DNA of 64,000 bases from Caloramator quimbayensis (GCF_900167605.1 NZ_FUYH01000004.1:1-64000); one strand, 5' to 3'. Positions 26,211-34,689 are shown, numbered from the stretch's first letter. The notes: generated by a model from the sequence alone, not told the origin. A program made the numbers and translations.

Positions 26211-26438
26211 ATGGCAGAATTAAGATTAGATTGTTTAGGAGAAGCATGTCCAGTACCACTTTTAAAGACACAAAAGAAAATGGAAGGAATGAAGGTTGGA
26301 GATATATTAGTAGTAGAAATAGATCATAGCTGTGCTATGAAGAATGTTCCTGAATGGGCAAGAAAAGAAGGTCATAACGTTGAAATAGAAGAAGTTGATG
26401 ATGGACAATGGGAAATATATATTGAAAAAACAAAATAG
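26211..26438 (+). CDS. TusA sulfur-carrier protein (second copy)
   Basis: A 75-residue TusA-family protein with LDCLGEACPVPLLKTQKKM, the active Cys being that of ACPVP. It is encoded between the two halves of a YeeE/YedE transporter, the arrangement expected if TusA takes sulfur directly from the transporter (as TsuB is thought to do with TsuA). GGGAGGA precedes the ATG. It differs clearly from the copy at 24181, so the two probably serve different partners. Confidence 0.94.
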   Translation: MAELRLDCLGEACPVPLLKTQKKMEGMKVGDILVVEIDHSCAMKNVPEWARKEGHNVEIEEVDDGQWEIYIEKTK

Positions 26439-26476
26439 ATAATAATTAGACACCTATTTTGTGGGAGGTGAAAGGT

Positions 26477-27010
26477 TTGGCTTTGAAAAATAATGTTTAT
26501 TATAAGAAATTTTTAAAAGAACCTTGGAGTTATACAGCGGGTGCAGTAGTACTTGCAGCTTTAAATATTGGTATGTTTGCATCAACAGGTAAACCATGGG
26601 GTGTAACTTCACCGTTTGCCACATGGGCAGCAAAAATATATCAGAGCATGGGTGGACATCCAGAAACCTGGGCTTACTTTAAAAGTGCAGCAAATGCTGA
26701 AGCACTAAAAAACAGCATATGGCTTGATTTACATTCAGTATCTGATATAGGAATTATTTTTGGGGCATTACTTGCAACATTACTTGCTTCACAATTTAAA
26801 ATAAAGAAAATAAAGTCTGTAAGACAGGTTATTGCAGCTATTCTTGGAGGTTTATTGATGGGATATGGTGCAAGAATAGCTTTTGGATGCAATATAGGTG
26901 CACTGTTTAGCGGCGTTGCGTCTATGTCGCTTCATGGATGGGTATATATGATTTTTATATTTTTAGGAGCTTGGGCAGGAAGCAAACTTCTTGTTAAGTA
27001 TTTTATGTAA
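26477..27010 (+). CDS. YeeE/YedE-type transporter, C-terminal half
   Basis: A 177-residue membrane protein matching the other half of YeeE/YedE. The diagnostic motif YGARIAFGCNIGALFSG contains the conserved Cys. The N-terminus includes a short cytoplasmic stretch and KEPWSYTAGAVVLAA, typical of the family. I choose TTG at 26477, 6 bases after GGGAGGTG; an in-frame TTG at 26459 would lie upstream of that site. It should assemble with the 25513 product. A terminator-like hairpin follows. Confidence 0.87.
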   Translation: MALKNNVYYKKFLKEPWSYTAGAVVLAALNIGMFASTGKPWGVTSPFATWAAKIYQSMGGHPETWAYFKSAANAEALKNSIWLDLHSVSDIGIIFGALLATLLASQFKIKKIKSVRQVIAAILGGLLMGYGARIAFGCNIGALFSGVASMSLHGWVYMIFIFLGAWAGSKLLVKYFM

Positions 27011-27041
27011 AAATATGGTGGCTTATGCCACCTTATATTTT
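27011..27041 (+). terminator. Hairpin after the YeeE C-terminal half
   Basis: GGTGGC at 27017-27022 and GCCACC at 27027-27032 enclose TTAT, flanked by complementary AAAATAT and ATATTTT. It may attenuate transcription into the flavoprotein gene, whose ribosome binding site starts immediately after. Confidence 0.6.
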
Positions 27042-27057
27042 AAGGAGGAACTAATTT

Positions 27058-28293
27058 ATGGAAAAGAAACATGAATACTATGATGTTGTAATAATTGGCG
27101 GTGGAGCTGCAGGACTCACTTCAGCAATATATTGCGGAAGAGCAAGGTTAAAAACTCTTTTAATCGAAAAGTCACTTCTTGGAGGTCTTGCAACATATAC
27201 AAATGAAATAGCTAATTACCCAGGCTTTCCAGACGGAATAACAGGGCTTGATTTAATGAAGCTCTTTGAAAAACAAGCTAAAAACTTTGGTGTAGATATT
27301 AAATTAACAGATGTTAAATCTGTTCAGCTTAGAGGAGAAGATAAAACAGTTGAAACCTTTAGAGTAATATATCATGCTAAATCTGTAATTTTAGCATCTG
27401 GTGGTAAACCAAGACTTACAAAAGCTAAAAATGAAGAAAATTTTCTTTATGATAAAGGTATATCCTTCTGTGCAACTTGCGATGCTGCTTATTACACTGA
27501 TAAAACTGTTATGGTAATAGGAAGTGGTGATGCAGCAATTGAAGAAGGAATGTTTTTAACTAAATTTGCAAAAAAAGTTATTGTATCTGTTATCCATGAT
27601 GTTGGAATTATGGATGCTAATAAGATTGCACAGGAACAGGCATTGAAGAATCCTAAAATGCAATTTTTATGGAATACAGTAGTTGACTCTTTTGAAGGAG
27701 AAGAAAGATTAAATAAAGTTATATTAAAGAATGTAAAAACTAACGAGCTTATTGATGTTACTGTTGATGGTTGTTTTTTATTTATAGGTTACGAACCAAA
27801 TACAGAAATTTTAAAAGAACAAATTAAATTAACTAAACAAGGATATATTATAACAAATGAGAAAATGGAAACTAATATTGAAGGAGTTTTTGCAGCTGGA
27901 GATGTTAGAGATAAGTTTTTAAAGCAAGTTTCAACTGCAGTAGGGGATGGAGCTATTGCAGGTGTTGGAGCAGAAAAATATATTGCTGAAAGCGAACTTT
28001 TCCAAAATGAAATAATGCAGAAAGAAAAAATAGGGCTTATTTATCTTTGGTCTGCAATTGATGAAAAATGCAGGAACTTACTTGTACATGTAGAAAAAGT
28101 AGAAAAAGAATTTAAAGATGAAATAAAAGTAAATAAAATTGATGTTTACAAGAATGCTGGTCTTGCAGCAAGATTAAATATGCAATTAGATGTACCAGCC
28201 ATAGTTTATACTAAAAATGGGAATATTATAAAAGTATTAAATGATATAAGCTATGAAAATATTTGCAGGGATTTAAAAATTATAAATGAATAA
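27058..28293 (+). CDS. Thioredoxin-reductase-like flavoprotein with C-terminal thioredoxin-like domain
   Basis: A 411-residue protein. Residues 1-315 follow thioredoxin reductase: FAD motif GGGAAG, redox pair C138-A-T-C141, nucleotide fold GSGDAA and GVFAAGD. The HRRxxxR motif that grips the NADPH phosphate is replaced by SVIHDVG, so NADPH use is doubtful; NADH or ferredoxin are alternatives (some clostridial enzymes are ferredoxin-driven). Residues 325-411 look like a thioredoxin fold in which the WCxxC site has become WSAIDEKC, with one Cys. AAGGAGG precedes the ATG. A terminator follows. It likely reduces proteins of this sulfur cluster. Confidence 0.88.
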   Translation: MEKKHEYYDVVIIGGGAAGLTSAIYCGRARLKTLLIEKSLLGGLATYTNEIANYPGFPDGITGLDLMKLFEKQAKNFGVDIKLTDVKSVQLRGEDKTVETFRVIYHAKSVILASGGKPRLTKAKNEENFLYDKGISFCATCDAAYYTDKTVMVIGSGDAAIEEGMFLTKFAKKVIVSVIHDVGIMDANKIAQEQALKNPKMQFLWNTVVDSFEGEERLNKVILKNVKTNELIDVTVDGCFLFIGYEPNTEILKEQIKLTKQGYIITNEKMETNIEGVFAAGDVRDKFLKQVSTAVGDGAIAGVGAEKYIAESELFQNEIMQKEKIGLIYLWSAIDEKCRNLLVHVEKVEKEFKDEIKVNKIDVYKNAGLAARLNMQLDVPAIVYTKNGNIIKVLNDISYENICRDLKIINE

Positions 28294-28301
28294 AAACCAA
28301 A

Positions 28302-28327
28302 GGCATGGAATTAATTCCATGCCTTTT
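28302..28327 (+). terminator. Terminator after the flavoprotein gene
   Basis: GGCATGGAA at 28302-28310 pairs with TTCCATGCC at 28315-28323, then TTTT. Confidence 0.85.
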
Positions 28328-28351
28328 ACTTAAAAAATTTTAACAATACTA

Positions 28352-28387
28352 TTGACATAATTATATAAGAATATTATTATATAATTA
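28352..28387 (+). promoter_or_regulatory. Promoter with overlapping inverted repeat (arsR autoregulation site)
   Basis: TTGACA at 28352-28357 and TATTAT at 28375-28380 have a 17-base spacer. TAATTATATAA at 28358-28368 and TTATATAATTA at 28377-28387 are perfect inverted arms 8 bases apart that cover the spacer and -10 box. A repressor bound there would block the promoter; the ArsR protein encoded directly downstream is the obvious candidate. Confidence 0.65.
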
Positions 28388-28410
28388 AGAAATTTGTTAG
28401 GGTGATGCAT

Positions 28411-28704
28411 ATGAATAAAGAAGAGATGATTGTAAAAGTATTAAAAGCTCTTGGGCATCCTATAAGATTTAAAATAGTAAAGTTTCTTTTAATAGAGCCT
28501 CAATGTGTATGTAAATTAAATGAAAATATTGAATTCAGTCAGTCGAATCTTTCACAGCATATTAAAATACTAAAGGATGCAGGAATCATAAAAGGGGAAA
28601 AACAAGGACTGAATATTGAATACAGCATTGCCAATGATAATGTGAAGCATATAATAAATATGACTGAAAAATTTGTTGAATATTATTTAAATAATATAAA
28701 ATAA
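28411..28704 (+). CDS. ArsR-family repressor 1
   Basis: A 97-residue winged-helix regulator. It carries C32-V-C34 in [11 protein letters not shown], matching the CxC site of ArsR/CadC metal or metalloid sensors, and the recognition helix SQSNLSQHIKILKDAG. The ATG at 28411 is chosen because AGGGTGA lies just upstream; ATG and GTG codons a few bases earlier overlap that site. It is followed by a thioredoxin-like gene and an ArsP-type permease. The inducer could be arsenic, another thiophilic metal or a persulfide. Confidence 0.9.
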   Translation: MNKEEMIVKVLKALGHPIRFKIVKFLLIEPQCVCKLNENIEFSQSNLSQHIKILKDAGIIKGEKQGLNIEYSIANDNVKHIINMTEKFVEYYLNNIK

Positions 28705-28724
28705 TAGAAAAGGGAGGATAATAA

Positions 28725-28964
28725 ATGATTATTAAAATTTTAGGAACAGGATGTTCTAACTGCAAAAAGCTTGAAGCAAATGCAAAGGAAGCCGTGTCCA
28801 AAACAGGGGTTAGTGCAAAGGTTGCTAAAGTAGAAAATATTAAAGATATTATGGCTTATGGGGTAATGAGAACTCCTGCAATAGTTATAAACGAAAAGGT
28901 AAAAGCTTTTGGCAAAGTATGTACTGTTGATGAAATAGTTAAATTCATCAATGAAGAGAAGTAG
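28725..28964 (+). CDS. Small CxxC thioredoxin-fold protein
   Basis: A 79-residue protein of the redox-active disulfide protein 2 / MTH895-like group. The active pair is C-S-N-C in GTGCSNCKKLE, and the cis-Pro loop is MRTPAIVIN. These small thioredoxins often accompany ArsP-type permeases and arsR genes. AGGGAGGA precedes the ATG. It probably reduces a disulfide or a metal-thiol intermediate for the permease. Confidence 0.92.
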   Translation: MIIKILGTGCSNCKKLEANAKEAVSKTGVSAKVAKVENIKDIMAYGVMRTPAIVINEKVKAFGKVCTVDEIVKFINEEK

Positions 28965-29041
28965 GCGTTTTGCCTATTTCTTTAACTTAAAATATTAGAT
29001 AATACTTATATACTTATCTATTTGGAATAGGAGATGATTTT

Positions 29042-30010
29042 ATGTTTGTACCAGTTCAACGATTTGCAGATTGGCTTGTGTATGGAATATTTGGATTAGC
29101 AAAAGATAGTAAACTTGGAAGTGCTTTAAATTTCTTTGTTTTTGATTCTATAAAGATATTTATACTTTTATTTATAATAATCTATGCCATAACTTTTATA
29201 AGAAGCTTTTTTCCTCCAGAAAAAACAAGAAAGATACTTGCTAAAAATAAGGGTAGCGTACTTTTAGGCCACGTTCTTGCTGCTCTTTTAGGTATAGTAA
29301 CCCCATTTTGTTCCTGTTCAGCTGTACCGCTTTTCATAGGTTTTGTTGAGGCAGGAGTACCTCTTGGAGTTACATTTTCATATCTTATAGCAGCACCTAT
29401 GGTTAATGAAGTTGCTCTTGGACTGTTATATGGGTTGTTTGGACTTAAAATTGCTTTAATATATGTTGCATCTGGTGAAATAATTGCAATAGTCAGCGGT
29501 CTGATACTTGGAAAATTAAAGCTTGAAAAGTATGTTGAAGGTTATGTTTATGAGATGAACATTAACAAAGATATTGAAATACCAGATCCTACCATGAAAG
29601 AAAGACTGATTGACTCATGGAACTTTACAAAGGATTTAATAAAGAAAATATGGCTCTATGTAGTAATTGGTATTGCAATTGGAGGCTTTATGCATGGATG
29701 GATTCCTAATAAGGCATTAGCACCTTATATGGGAAAGAAAAATCCATTTGCAGTATTTATTGCAGTTGCTGTTGGAGTTCCTCTTTATTCTAACGCTGCT
29801 GGAATTATTCCTCTTGTCAGCGAGCTTACCCGTGCAGGAGTTGCAATGGGAACGGCACTTTCTTTTATGATGGCAGTAACAGCTCTTAGTGTTCCTGAAA
29901 TGATTTTATTAAGGAGAGTATTAAAACCAAGGCTTCTTGCGATATTTATAACTATTGTCGGAGTAGGGATACTATTTACAGGATATTTATTTAACTTTAT
30001 AATTGCATAA
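29042..30010 (+). CDS. ArsP-type permease (DUF318/COG0701)
   Basis: A 322-residue membrane protein with about eight to ten helices, full-length for COG0701. The motif TPFCSCSAVPLFIGFVEAG matches ArsP, where the cysteines help bind trivalent organoarsenicals. The second half repeats the fold (GVPLYSNAAGIIPLVSEL). It follows arsR and a CxxC thioredoxin, the usual arsP context. It differs from the two half-size permeases at 22044-23059, which lack the CSC motif. Confidence 0.85.
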   Translation: MFVPVQRFADWLVYGIFGLAKDSKLGSALNFFVFDSIKIFILLFIIIYAITFIRSFFPPEKTRKILAKNKGSVLLGHVLAALLGIVTPFCSCSAVPLFIGFVEAGVPLGVTFSYLIAAPMVNEVALGLLYGLFGLKIALIYVASGEIIAIVSGLILGKLKLEKYVEGYVYEMNINKDIEIPDPTMKERLIDSWNFTKDLIKKIWLYVVIGIAIGGFMHGWIPNKALAPYMGKKNPFAVFIAVAVGVPLYSNAAGIIPLVSELTRAGVAMGTALSFMMAVTALSVPEMILLRRVLKPRLLAIFITIVGVGILFTGYLFNFIIA

Positions 30011-30021
30011 AATATAACTTT

Positions 30022-30049
30022 AACGCCATATTGATAGAATATGGCGTTT
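30022..30049 (+). terminator. Terminator after the ArsP-type permease gene
   Basis: AACGCCATATT at 30022-30032 pairs with AATATGGCGTT at 30038-30048 around GATAG. The T-run is short. Confidence 0.75.
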
Positions 30050-30100
30050 ACATATTTAAAAAATATTAGTATAATAAATTGTTGCTATATTGAAAACTAT

Positions 30101-30134
30101 TATTTAATTAAATATACTATCAGTATAGTATAAT
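30101..30134 (+). promoter_or_regulatory. Promoter and palindromes upstream of arsR 2
   Basis: A 14-bp palindrome TATTTAATTAAATA (30101-30114) is followed by inverted arms TATACTAT (30113-30120) and ATAGTATA (30125-30132) that overlap a TATAAT -10 box at 30129-30134. The first palindrome is identical to the core found in the lpd leader at 21633-21646. Confidence 0.5.
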
Positions 30135-30152
30135 ATTTAGGAGAGTGAAAAA

Positions 30153-30455
30153 ATGAATTCCGATGAATTAACGGTAAAGATATTTAAAGCCCTTGGACAT
30201 CCAATAAGATATAAAATAATTAAATTTTTATATAATGGACCTAAATGTGTATGTAAATTAAACGAAAACATAGAATTCAGTCAGGCGAATCTTTCACAGC
30301 ATCTTAGAATATTAAAGGATGCAGGACTTGTAAAAAGTGAAAAGATAGGGCTTGAAATGCATTATAGACTTTACAGCGAAGATATTAAAAAAATAGTGGA
30401 TGAAGCAGAAAAATATGTGGAAGATTATATAAATAAATTAAAGACAAATAGTTAA
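30153..30455 (+). CDS. ArsR-family repressor 2
   Basis: A 100-residue paralogue of the regulator at 28411, with the same C32-V-C34 pair ([11 protein letters not shown]) and recognition helix [23 protein letters not shown] precedes the ATG. No effector gene follows directly; apt downstream belongs to the housekeeping block. A shared operator core in the lpd leader suggests it may act there, but which of the two repressors binds which palindrome cannot be told from sequence. Confidence 0.88.
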   Translation: MNSDELTVKIFKALGHPIRYKIIKFLYNGPKCVCKLNENIEFSQANLSQHLRILKDAGLVKSEKIGLEMHYRLYSEDIKKIVDEAEKYVEDYINKLKTNS

Positions 30456-30532
30456 AAATTTACATAAAGGTATTAAAATTAATTAAAGTTTGTTGTATAA
30501 TTTATATATTGAAATATGGGGGAGGATTTATA

Positions 30533-31051
30533 ATGGATATAAAGCAGAAAATAAGGGTAATTGAAGGATTCCCAAAGGAAGGTATAAGCTTTAAAGATAT
30601 AACTACTCTGCTTAGCGACGGAGAAGCATTTAAATATACCATTGATAGTATGGTAGAACAGGTTAAGGATAAGAAAATAGATGTTGTTGTAGGCCCAGAG
30701 GCAAGAGGATTTTTACTTGGAGCACCTATTGCATATTCTCTTGGGGTTGGATTTGTTCCTGTTAGAAAACCTGGTAAGCTTCCATCTGATACCTTAAGAT
30801 ATACCTACAATCTTGAATATGGTACAGATTCCCTTGAAATTCATAAGGATTCTATAAAGCCCGGCCAAAGGGTTCTTGTTGTTGATGATCTTTTAGCAAC
30901 TGGAGGAACAATATCCGCTGTTGCAAAACTTGTACAGCAGCTTGGAGGAGAGGTTGTTGGAATTAGCTTTGTTGTAGAGCTGACAGGACTTAATGGAAGA
31001 GAGAAACTGGAAGGTTTTGATGTAAATTCATTAGTTAAATATGAATTTTAA
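30533..31051 (+). CDS. apt: Adenine phosphoribosyltransferase
   Basis: Apt salvages adenine to AMP using PRPP. From the ATG at 30533 (after GGGGGAGG) the length is 172 residues, the family norm; an upstream ATG at 30509 lacks a binding site. The PRPP-binding loop [14 protein letters not shown] and the N-terminal [12 protein letters not shown] are present. apt-rel-dtd order is typical of Firmicutes, usually with recJ just upstream. Confidence 0.97.
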   Translation: MDIKQKIRVIEGFPKEGISFKDITTLLSDGEAFKYTIDSMVEQVKDKKIDVVVGPEARGFLLGAPIAYSLGVGFVPVRKPGKLPSDTLRYTYNLEYGTDSLEIHKDSIKPGQRVLVVDDLLATGGTISAVAKLVQQLGGEVVGISFVVELTGLNGREKLEGFDVNSLVKYEF

Positions 31052-31110
31052 TCTATTATGTCGAAAAACAATTGCAAAGTTTTGAATATTAATATATAAT
31101 TAATAAAAAA

Positions 31111-31140
31111 CATATGGCTGGTAGTATTACCAGCCATATG
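31111..31140. repeat. 13-bp perfect hairpin between apt and rel
   Basis: CATATGGCTGGTA (31111-31123) and TACCAGCCATATG (31128-31140) enclose GTAT. An A-run lies before it and TTGT after, so it is a weak terminator for the plus strand; it may act as a processing site or rel leader structure. Confidence 0.6.
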
Positions 31141-31167
31141 TTGTAATGTGAAGAAAAGAGGGCTGTT

Positions 31168-33348
31168 ATGGAATCAGATTTATTTCAAAAGATTTCTGAC
31201 AGAATTAAGGAATTAAATCTTGAAGAAAGACTCGATATAAATATTATATATAAAGCCTATTCCGTAGCAAAAAAAGCGCACGATGGGCAGATGAGAGAAT
31301 CCGGGGAGCCTTATCTTATGCATCCTGTTGAAGTTGCACTGATACTTATTGAGATGGGACTTGATACCGATACTATTTGTGCTGCCCTTCTTCACGATGT
31401 TGTTGAGGATACGGAATATACCTATGAAGATGTAAAAAGAGAATTTAATGTTGAGATTGCTAATCTTGTTGAAGGAGTTACAAAGCTTGGTAAAATAGAA
31501 TATAAGTCTAAGGAAGAACAGCAGGCGGAGAATATAAGAAAAGTACTTTTGGCTATGGCAAAGGATGTCAGGGTAATATTAATAAAGCTTGCAGACAGAC
31601 TTCACAATATGAGAACTTTAAAATACCTTCCTCCCGAAAAACAAAAGTCAAAGGCACAGGAGACTTTAGACATATATGCACCTGTAGCTCACAGACTTGG
31701 TATATCAAAGATTAAATGGGAACTCGAAGATTCTGCACTTAGATATTTAAAGCCAGAAGAATATTACGATTTGGTAAACAAGGTTTCTAAGAAAAGAGCT
31801 GAAAGAGAGAATGAAATCAATGAAATAATACAAATACTAAGTGAAAAGCTCTCTCAATCTGGAATTAAAGCGGATATAGACGGAAGACCCAAGCATTTTT
31901 ACAGCATATACAGAAAGATGTATCAGAAAAATAAAAATTTTGATCAAATCTTTGACCTTCTTGCTATAAGAGTTGTTGTGGACACAATAAAGGATTGTTA
32001 TGCAGCTCTTGGAATTGCCCATACTCTATGGAAACCTATACCAGGAAGATTTAAAGATTATATTGCTATGCCAAAGCCTAATATGTATCAGTCCCTTCAT
32101 TCTACGGTTATAGGACCTAAAGGACAGCCCTTTGAAATACAAATAAGGACATGGGATATGCATAGGACTGCTGAATATGGTATTGCTGCTCATTGGAAGT
32201 ATAAAGAGGGAATACAGGAAGATGAAATTGAAGATAGACTCAAATGGCTAAGAGAGATAATGGAGTATCAGAAGAATGCAAAGGATGCTAAAGAATTTAT
32301 GGAGACTGTTAAAATAGATCTTTTTTCAGATGAGGTCTTTGTATTTACTCCTAAGGGCACAGTTATAGATCTTCCAATTGAGTCTACTCCACTGGATTTT
32401 GCTTACAGAATTCATACTGACATTGGAAATAGATGCGTTGGAGCAAAAGTAAATGGAAAGATGGTTCCACTCGATTATAAGCTTGTTACTGGTGATATAG
32501 TTGAAATTATTACATCAAATACAACAAAAGGTCCGAGCAGAGATTGGCTGAATATTGTAAAGAGTTCTCAGGCAAAAGCTAAAATAAGACAATGGTTTAA
32601 AAAGTCTTTTAAAGAGGAAAATGTTGAAAAAGGAAGAGAATCCTTCGAAAAAGAAATTAAAAGGCAAGGACTTATATATTCTGAAGCTATGAAATCAGAA
32701 TATATAGATGCTGTATTAAAGAAGTTTAATTTTTCACAGATAGAGGATATGTATTCATCTATTGGAAGCGGTGCATTTAGTGCCAACCAAATAGTGTCGA
32801 GAATAAAAGAAGAAATAAGAAAGAATGACCAAAGTGAGGAACATCTTTTTAAATTACCTGAAAAACAGGAAACTTCAAAAAAAGATATAATACATCCGGG
32901 TAAAAAACCTGGAATAGTTGTAAAGGGAGAAAAGGATCTGCTTGTTAGATTTGCAAAATGCTGCAACCCCGTACCTGGTGATGATATAGTAGGTTTTATA
33001 ACTAAAGGAAGAGGTGTTTCTATTCACAGGAAGGATTGCAAAAACTTTCAAAGTCTTGCAAACTTTGAACCTGAAAGAGTTGTGGATGCAAGTTGGACAG
33101 GTGAACATACTGCTGATTTTCTTGCTGATATTCAAATTGAAGCCTATGATAGGCATGGACTACTTGCAGATATTACAAATGCATTAACTAATGCTAAACT
33201 TGCTTTAAAGGCTATGAACGCAAGAGCTGGCAAAAACAATATGGCAATTATAGGCCTTACGCTGCAGGTTAATAACACGATGCAGCTTGATAAAATTATG
33301 AAGGACTTTAGAAAACTTCAAGGTATAATCGATGTTTATAGAAATTAA
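31168..33348 (+). CDS. rel: Bifunctional (p)ppGpp synthetase/hydrolase
   Basis: A 726-residue RelA/SpoT homologue controlling the stringent response. The N-terminal HD hydrolase site is intact (LLHDVVEDTEYTYED). The synthetase region contains RVVVDTIKDCYAALG and NMYQSLHSTVIGP. A TGS domain follows (about 390-450, VFVFTPKGTVIDLP), then a zinc-finger region (FAKCCNPVPGDDIVGF) and a C-terminal ACT domain (about 650-726). Both catalytic halves look functional, as in single-Rel Firmicutes. dtd follows after 12 bases. Confidence 0.97.
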   Translation: MESDLFQKISDRIKELNLEERLDINIIYKAYSVAKKAHDGQMRESGEPYLMHPVEVALILIEMGLDTDTICAALLHDVVEDTEYTYEDVKREFNVEIANLVEGVTKLGKIEYKSKEEQQAENIRKVLLAMAKDVRVILIKLADRLHNMRTLKYLPPEKQKSKAQETLDIYAPVAHRLGISKIKWELEDSALRYLKPEEYYDLVNKVSKKRAERENEINEIIQILSEKLSQSGIKADIDGRPKHFYSIYRKMYQKNKNFDQIFDLLAIRVVVDTIKDCYAALGIAHTLWKPIPGRFKDYIAMPKPNMYQSLHSTVIGPKGQPFEIQIRTWDMHRTAEYGIAAHWKYKEGIQEDEIEDRLKWLREIMEYQKNAKDAKEFMETVKIDLFSDEVFVFTPKGTVIDLPIESTPLDFAYRIHTDIGNRCVGAKVNGKMVPLDYKLVTGDIVEIITSNTTKGPSRDWLNIVKSSQAKAKIRQWFKKSFKEENVEKGRESFEKEIKRQGLIYSEAMKSEYIDAVLKKFNFSQIEDMYSSIGSGAFSANQIVSRIKEEIRKNDQSEEHLFKLPEKQETSKKDIIHPGKKPGIVVKGEKDLLVRFAKCCNPVPGDDIVGFITKGRGVSIHRKDCKNFQSLANFEPERVVDASWTGEHTADFLADIQIEAYDRHGLLADITNALTNAKLALKAMNARAGKNNMAIIGLTLQVNNTMQLDKIMKDFRKLQGIIDVYRN

Positions 33349-33360
33349 AGAGGTGATTTT

Positions 33361-33810
33361 ATGAGGGCAGTTGTTCAAAGAGTTAAATCATCTAAAGTTA
33401 AAGTTGATGAAAATATAGTAGGGCACATAGATGAAGGAATTTTAGTTCTATTAGGAGTTGAAGATGCTGATACGGATGAGGACATTAAGTATCTTGCAGA
33501 AAAGATTTGTAATCTTAGAATTTTTGAAGATGAAAATGGGAAATTGAATTTATCGCTTTTAGATATAAAAGGAAGTATCCTCGTTGTATCTCAATTTACC
33601 CTTTATGGAGATTGCAGAAAGGGAAGAAGGCCTAATTTTATGATGGCAGCAAAGCCTGATTATGCTGAGAGTATGTATTTAAAATTCGTTGAAGAATGTA
33701 AGAAATATGTGGACAGGGTTGAAACAGGTAAGTTTCAAGCCTACATGCAGGTTGAAATATTAAATGATGGACCCGTTACTCTTCTAATAGACAGTAAAAA
33801 AATTTTTTAG
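33361..33810 (+). CDS. dtd: D-aminoacyl-tRNA deacylase
   Basis: Dtd removes D-amino acids (and glycine from tRNA-Ala) from mischarged tRNA. The 149-residue length is standard. Family motifs SQFTLYGD and, near the C-terminus, [10 protein letters not shown] are present. AGAGGTGA precedes the ATG. It lies 12 bases after rel and 10 before the next gene. Confidence 0.97.
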   Translation: MRAVVQRVKSSKVKVDENIVGHIDEGILVLLGVEDADTDEDIKYLAEKICNLRIFEDENGKLNLSLLDIKGSILVVSQFTLYGDCRKGRRPNFMMAAKPDYAESMYLKFVEECKKYVDRVETGKFQAYMQVEILNDGPVTLLIDSKKIF

Positions 33811-33820
33811 AGGTGTTATA

Positions 33821-34435
33821 ATGATTTTTAAAGTTTATCCTGCAGGAATTTATATGGCTAACTGCTATATTATAGGTGATGAAAACACAAAGATAGGTGC
33901 AGTTGTGGATCCGGGCGGAAATCCAAAAGGCATATTTGAAGAATGTAGAAACAGTGGACTTGAAATAAAATATATCATACTCACCCATGGACATGGAGAT
34001 CATATTTCAGGTGTATACGAATTAAAGGAATTAACTAAGGCAAAAATACTTATGAATAAAAATGATGAATATTTAACAAAGGGTGAAACGCTTAGTATAA
34101 CTCCTATTTTGCGAAATATTAAGCTGTTTGGGATAGATGAATATATAGGAGAAGGAGATATAATAAAAGTCGGAAATATAGATATTAGGGTTTTAGAAAC
34201 ACCAGGGCATACATTAGGTAGTGTTTCATTAAAAATAGATAATATGATTTTAACTGGTGATGCGCTTTTTAGAGGTTCAATAGGGAGAACGGATTTTCCA
34301 AAAGCATCTCATGAGCAGCTAATAAATTCTATTAAAGAAAAGATAATGGTTTACAGTGATGACACTATGGTTTATCCTGGGCATGGACCATCTACAACTG
34401 TTGGTGAAGAGAGAAAATATAATCCTTTCTTATGA
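33821..34435 (+). CDS. MBL-fold metallohydrolase (glyoxalase II-like)
   Basis: A 204-residue hydrolase with the metal motif THGHGDH, a further His in TPGHTLGS, Asp in LTGDALF and a last His in YPGHGP. Short glyoxalase-II-like proteins of this type hydrolyse thioesters or related compounds. It is normally found between dtd and hemZ in clostridia, without an assigned substrate. AGAGGTG precedes the ATG. Confidence 0.93.
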   Translation: MIFKVYPAGIYMANCYIIGDENTKIGAVVDPGGNPKGIFEECRNSGLEIKYIILTHGHGDHISGVYELKELTKAKILMNKNDEYLTKGETLSITPILRNIKLFGIDEYIGEGDIIKVGNIDIRVLETPGHTLGSVSLKIDNMILTGDALFRGSIGRTDFPKASHEQLINSIKEKIMVYSDDTMVYPGHGPSTTVGEERKYNPFL

Positions 34436-34493
34436 TGAATATTTTAAGATAATTTGGGTAGATTAGAATTAAAAGTATTTAAGGGGTGATTTC

Positions 34494-34679
34494 ATGAAAA
34501 AGAAGAAAACCCTGTCTTTTAAGTCTAAGTTATCAGAAAGCATATTAGATGAATTCGATTACGATAAATATTTTGATCTTGCTGAGGAAGGGTTTGATGA
34601 TAAGACGATAGCCCGTGAACTTAACCTTAGCGATAAAGAATTGATGAGCCTTAAAAAAGAGGCTGAAGAGGACTATTAA
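34494..34679 (+). CDS. Small conserved protein of unknown function
   Basis: A 61-residue charged protein with a Lys-rich start and an acidic end. The middle (AEEGFDDKTIARELNLSDKE) looks like a short helix-turn-helix of the sigma-factor or regulator type, but it is too short to assign. AAGGGGTGA precedes the ATG, and hemZ begins 4-10 bases after its stop, so it is translated in the hemZ operon. I do not recognise a named family. Confidence 0.7.
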   Translation: MKKKKTLSFKSKLSESILDEFDYDKYFDLAEEGFDDKTIARELNLSDKELMSLKKEAEEDY

Positions 34680-34689
34680 GGGGATGGAA

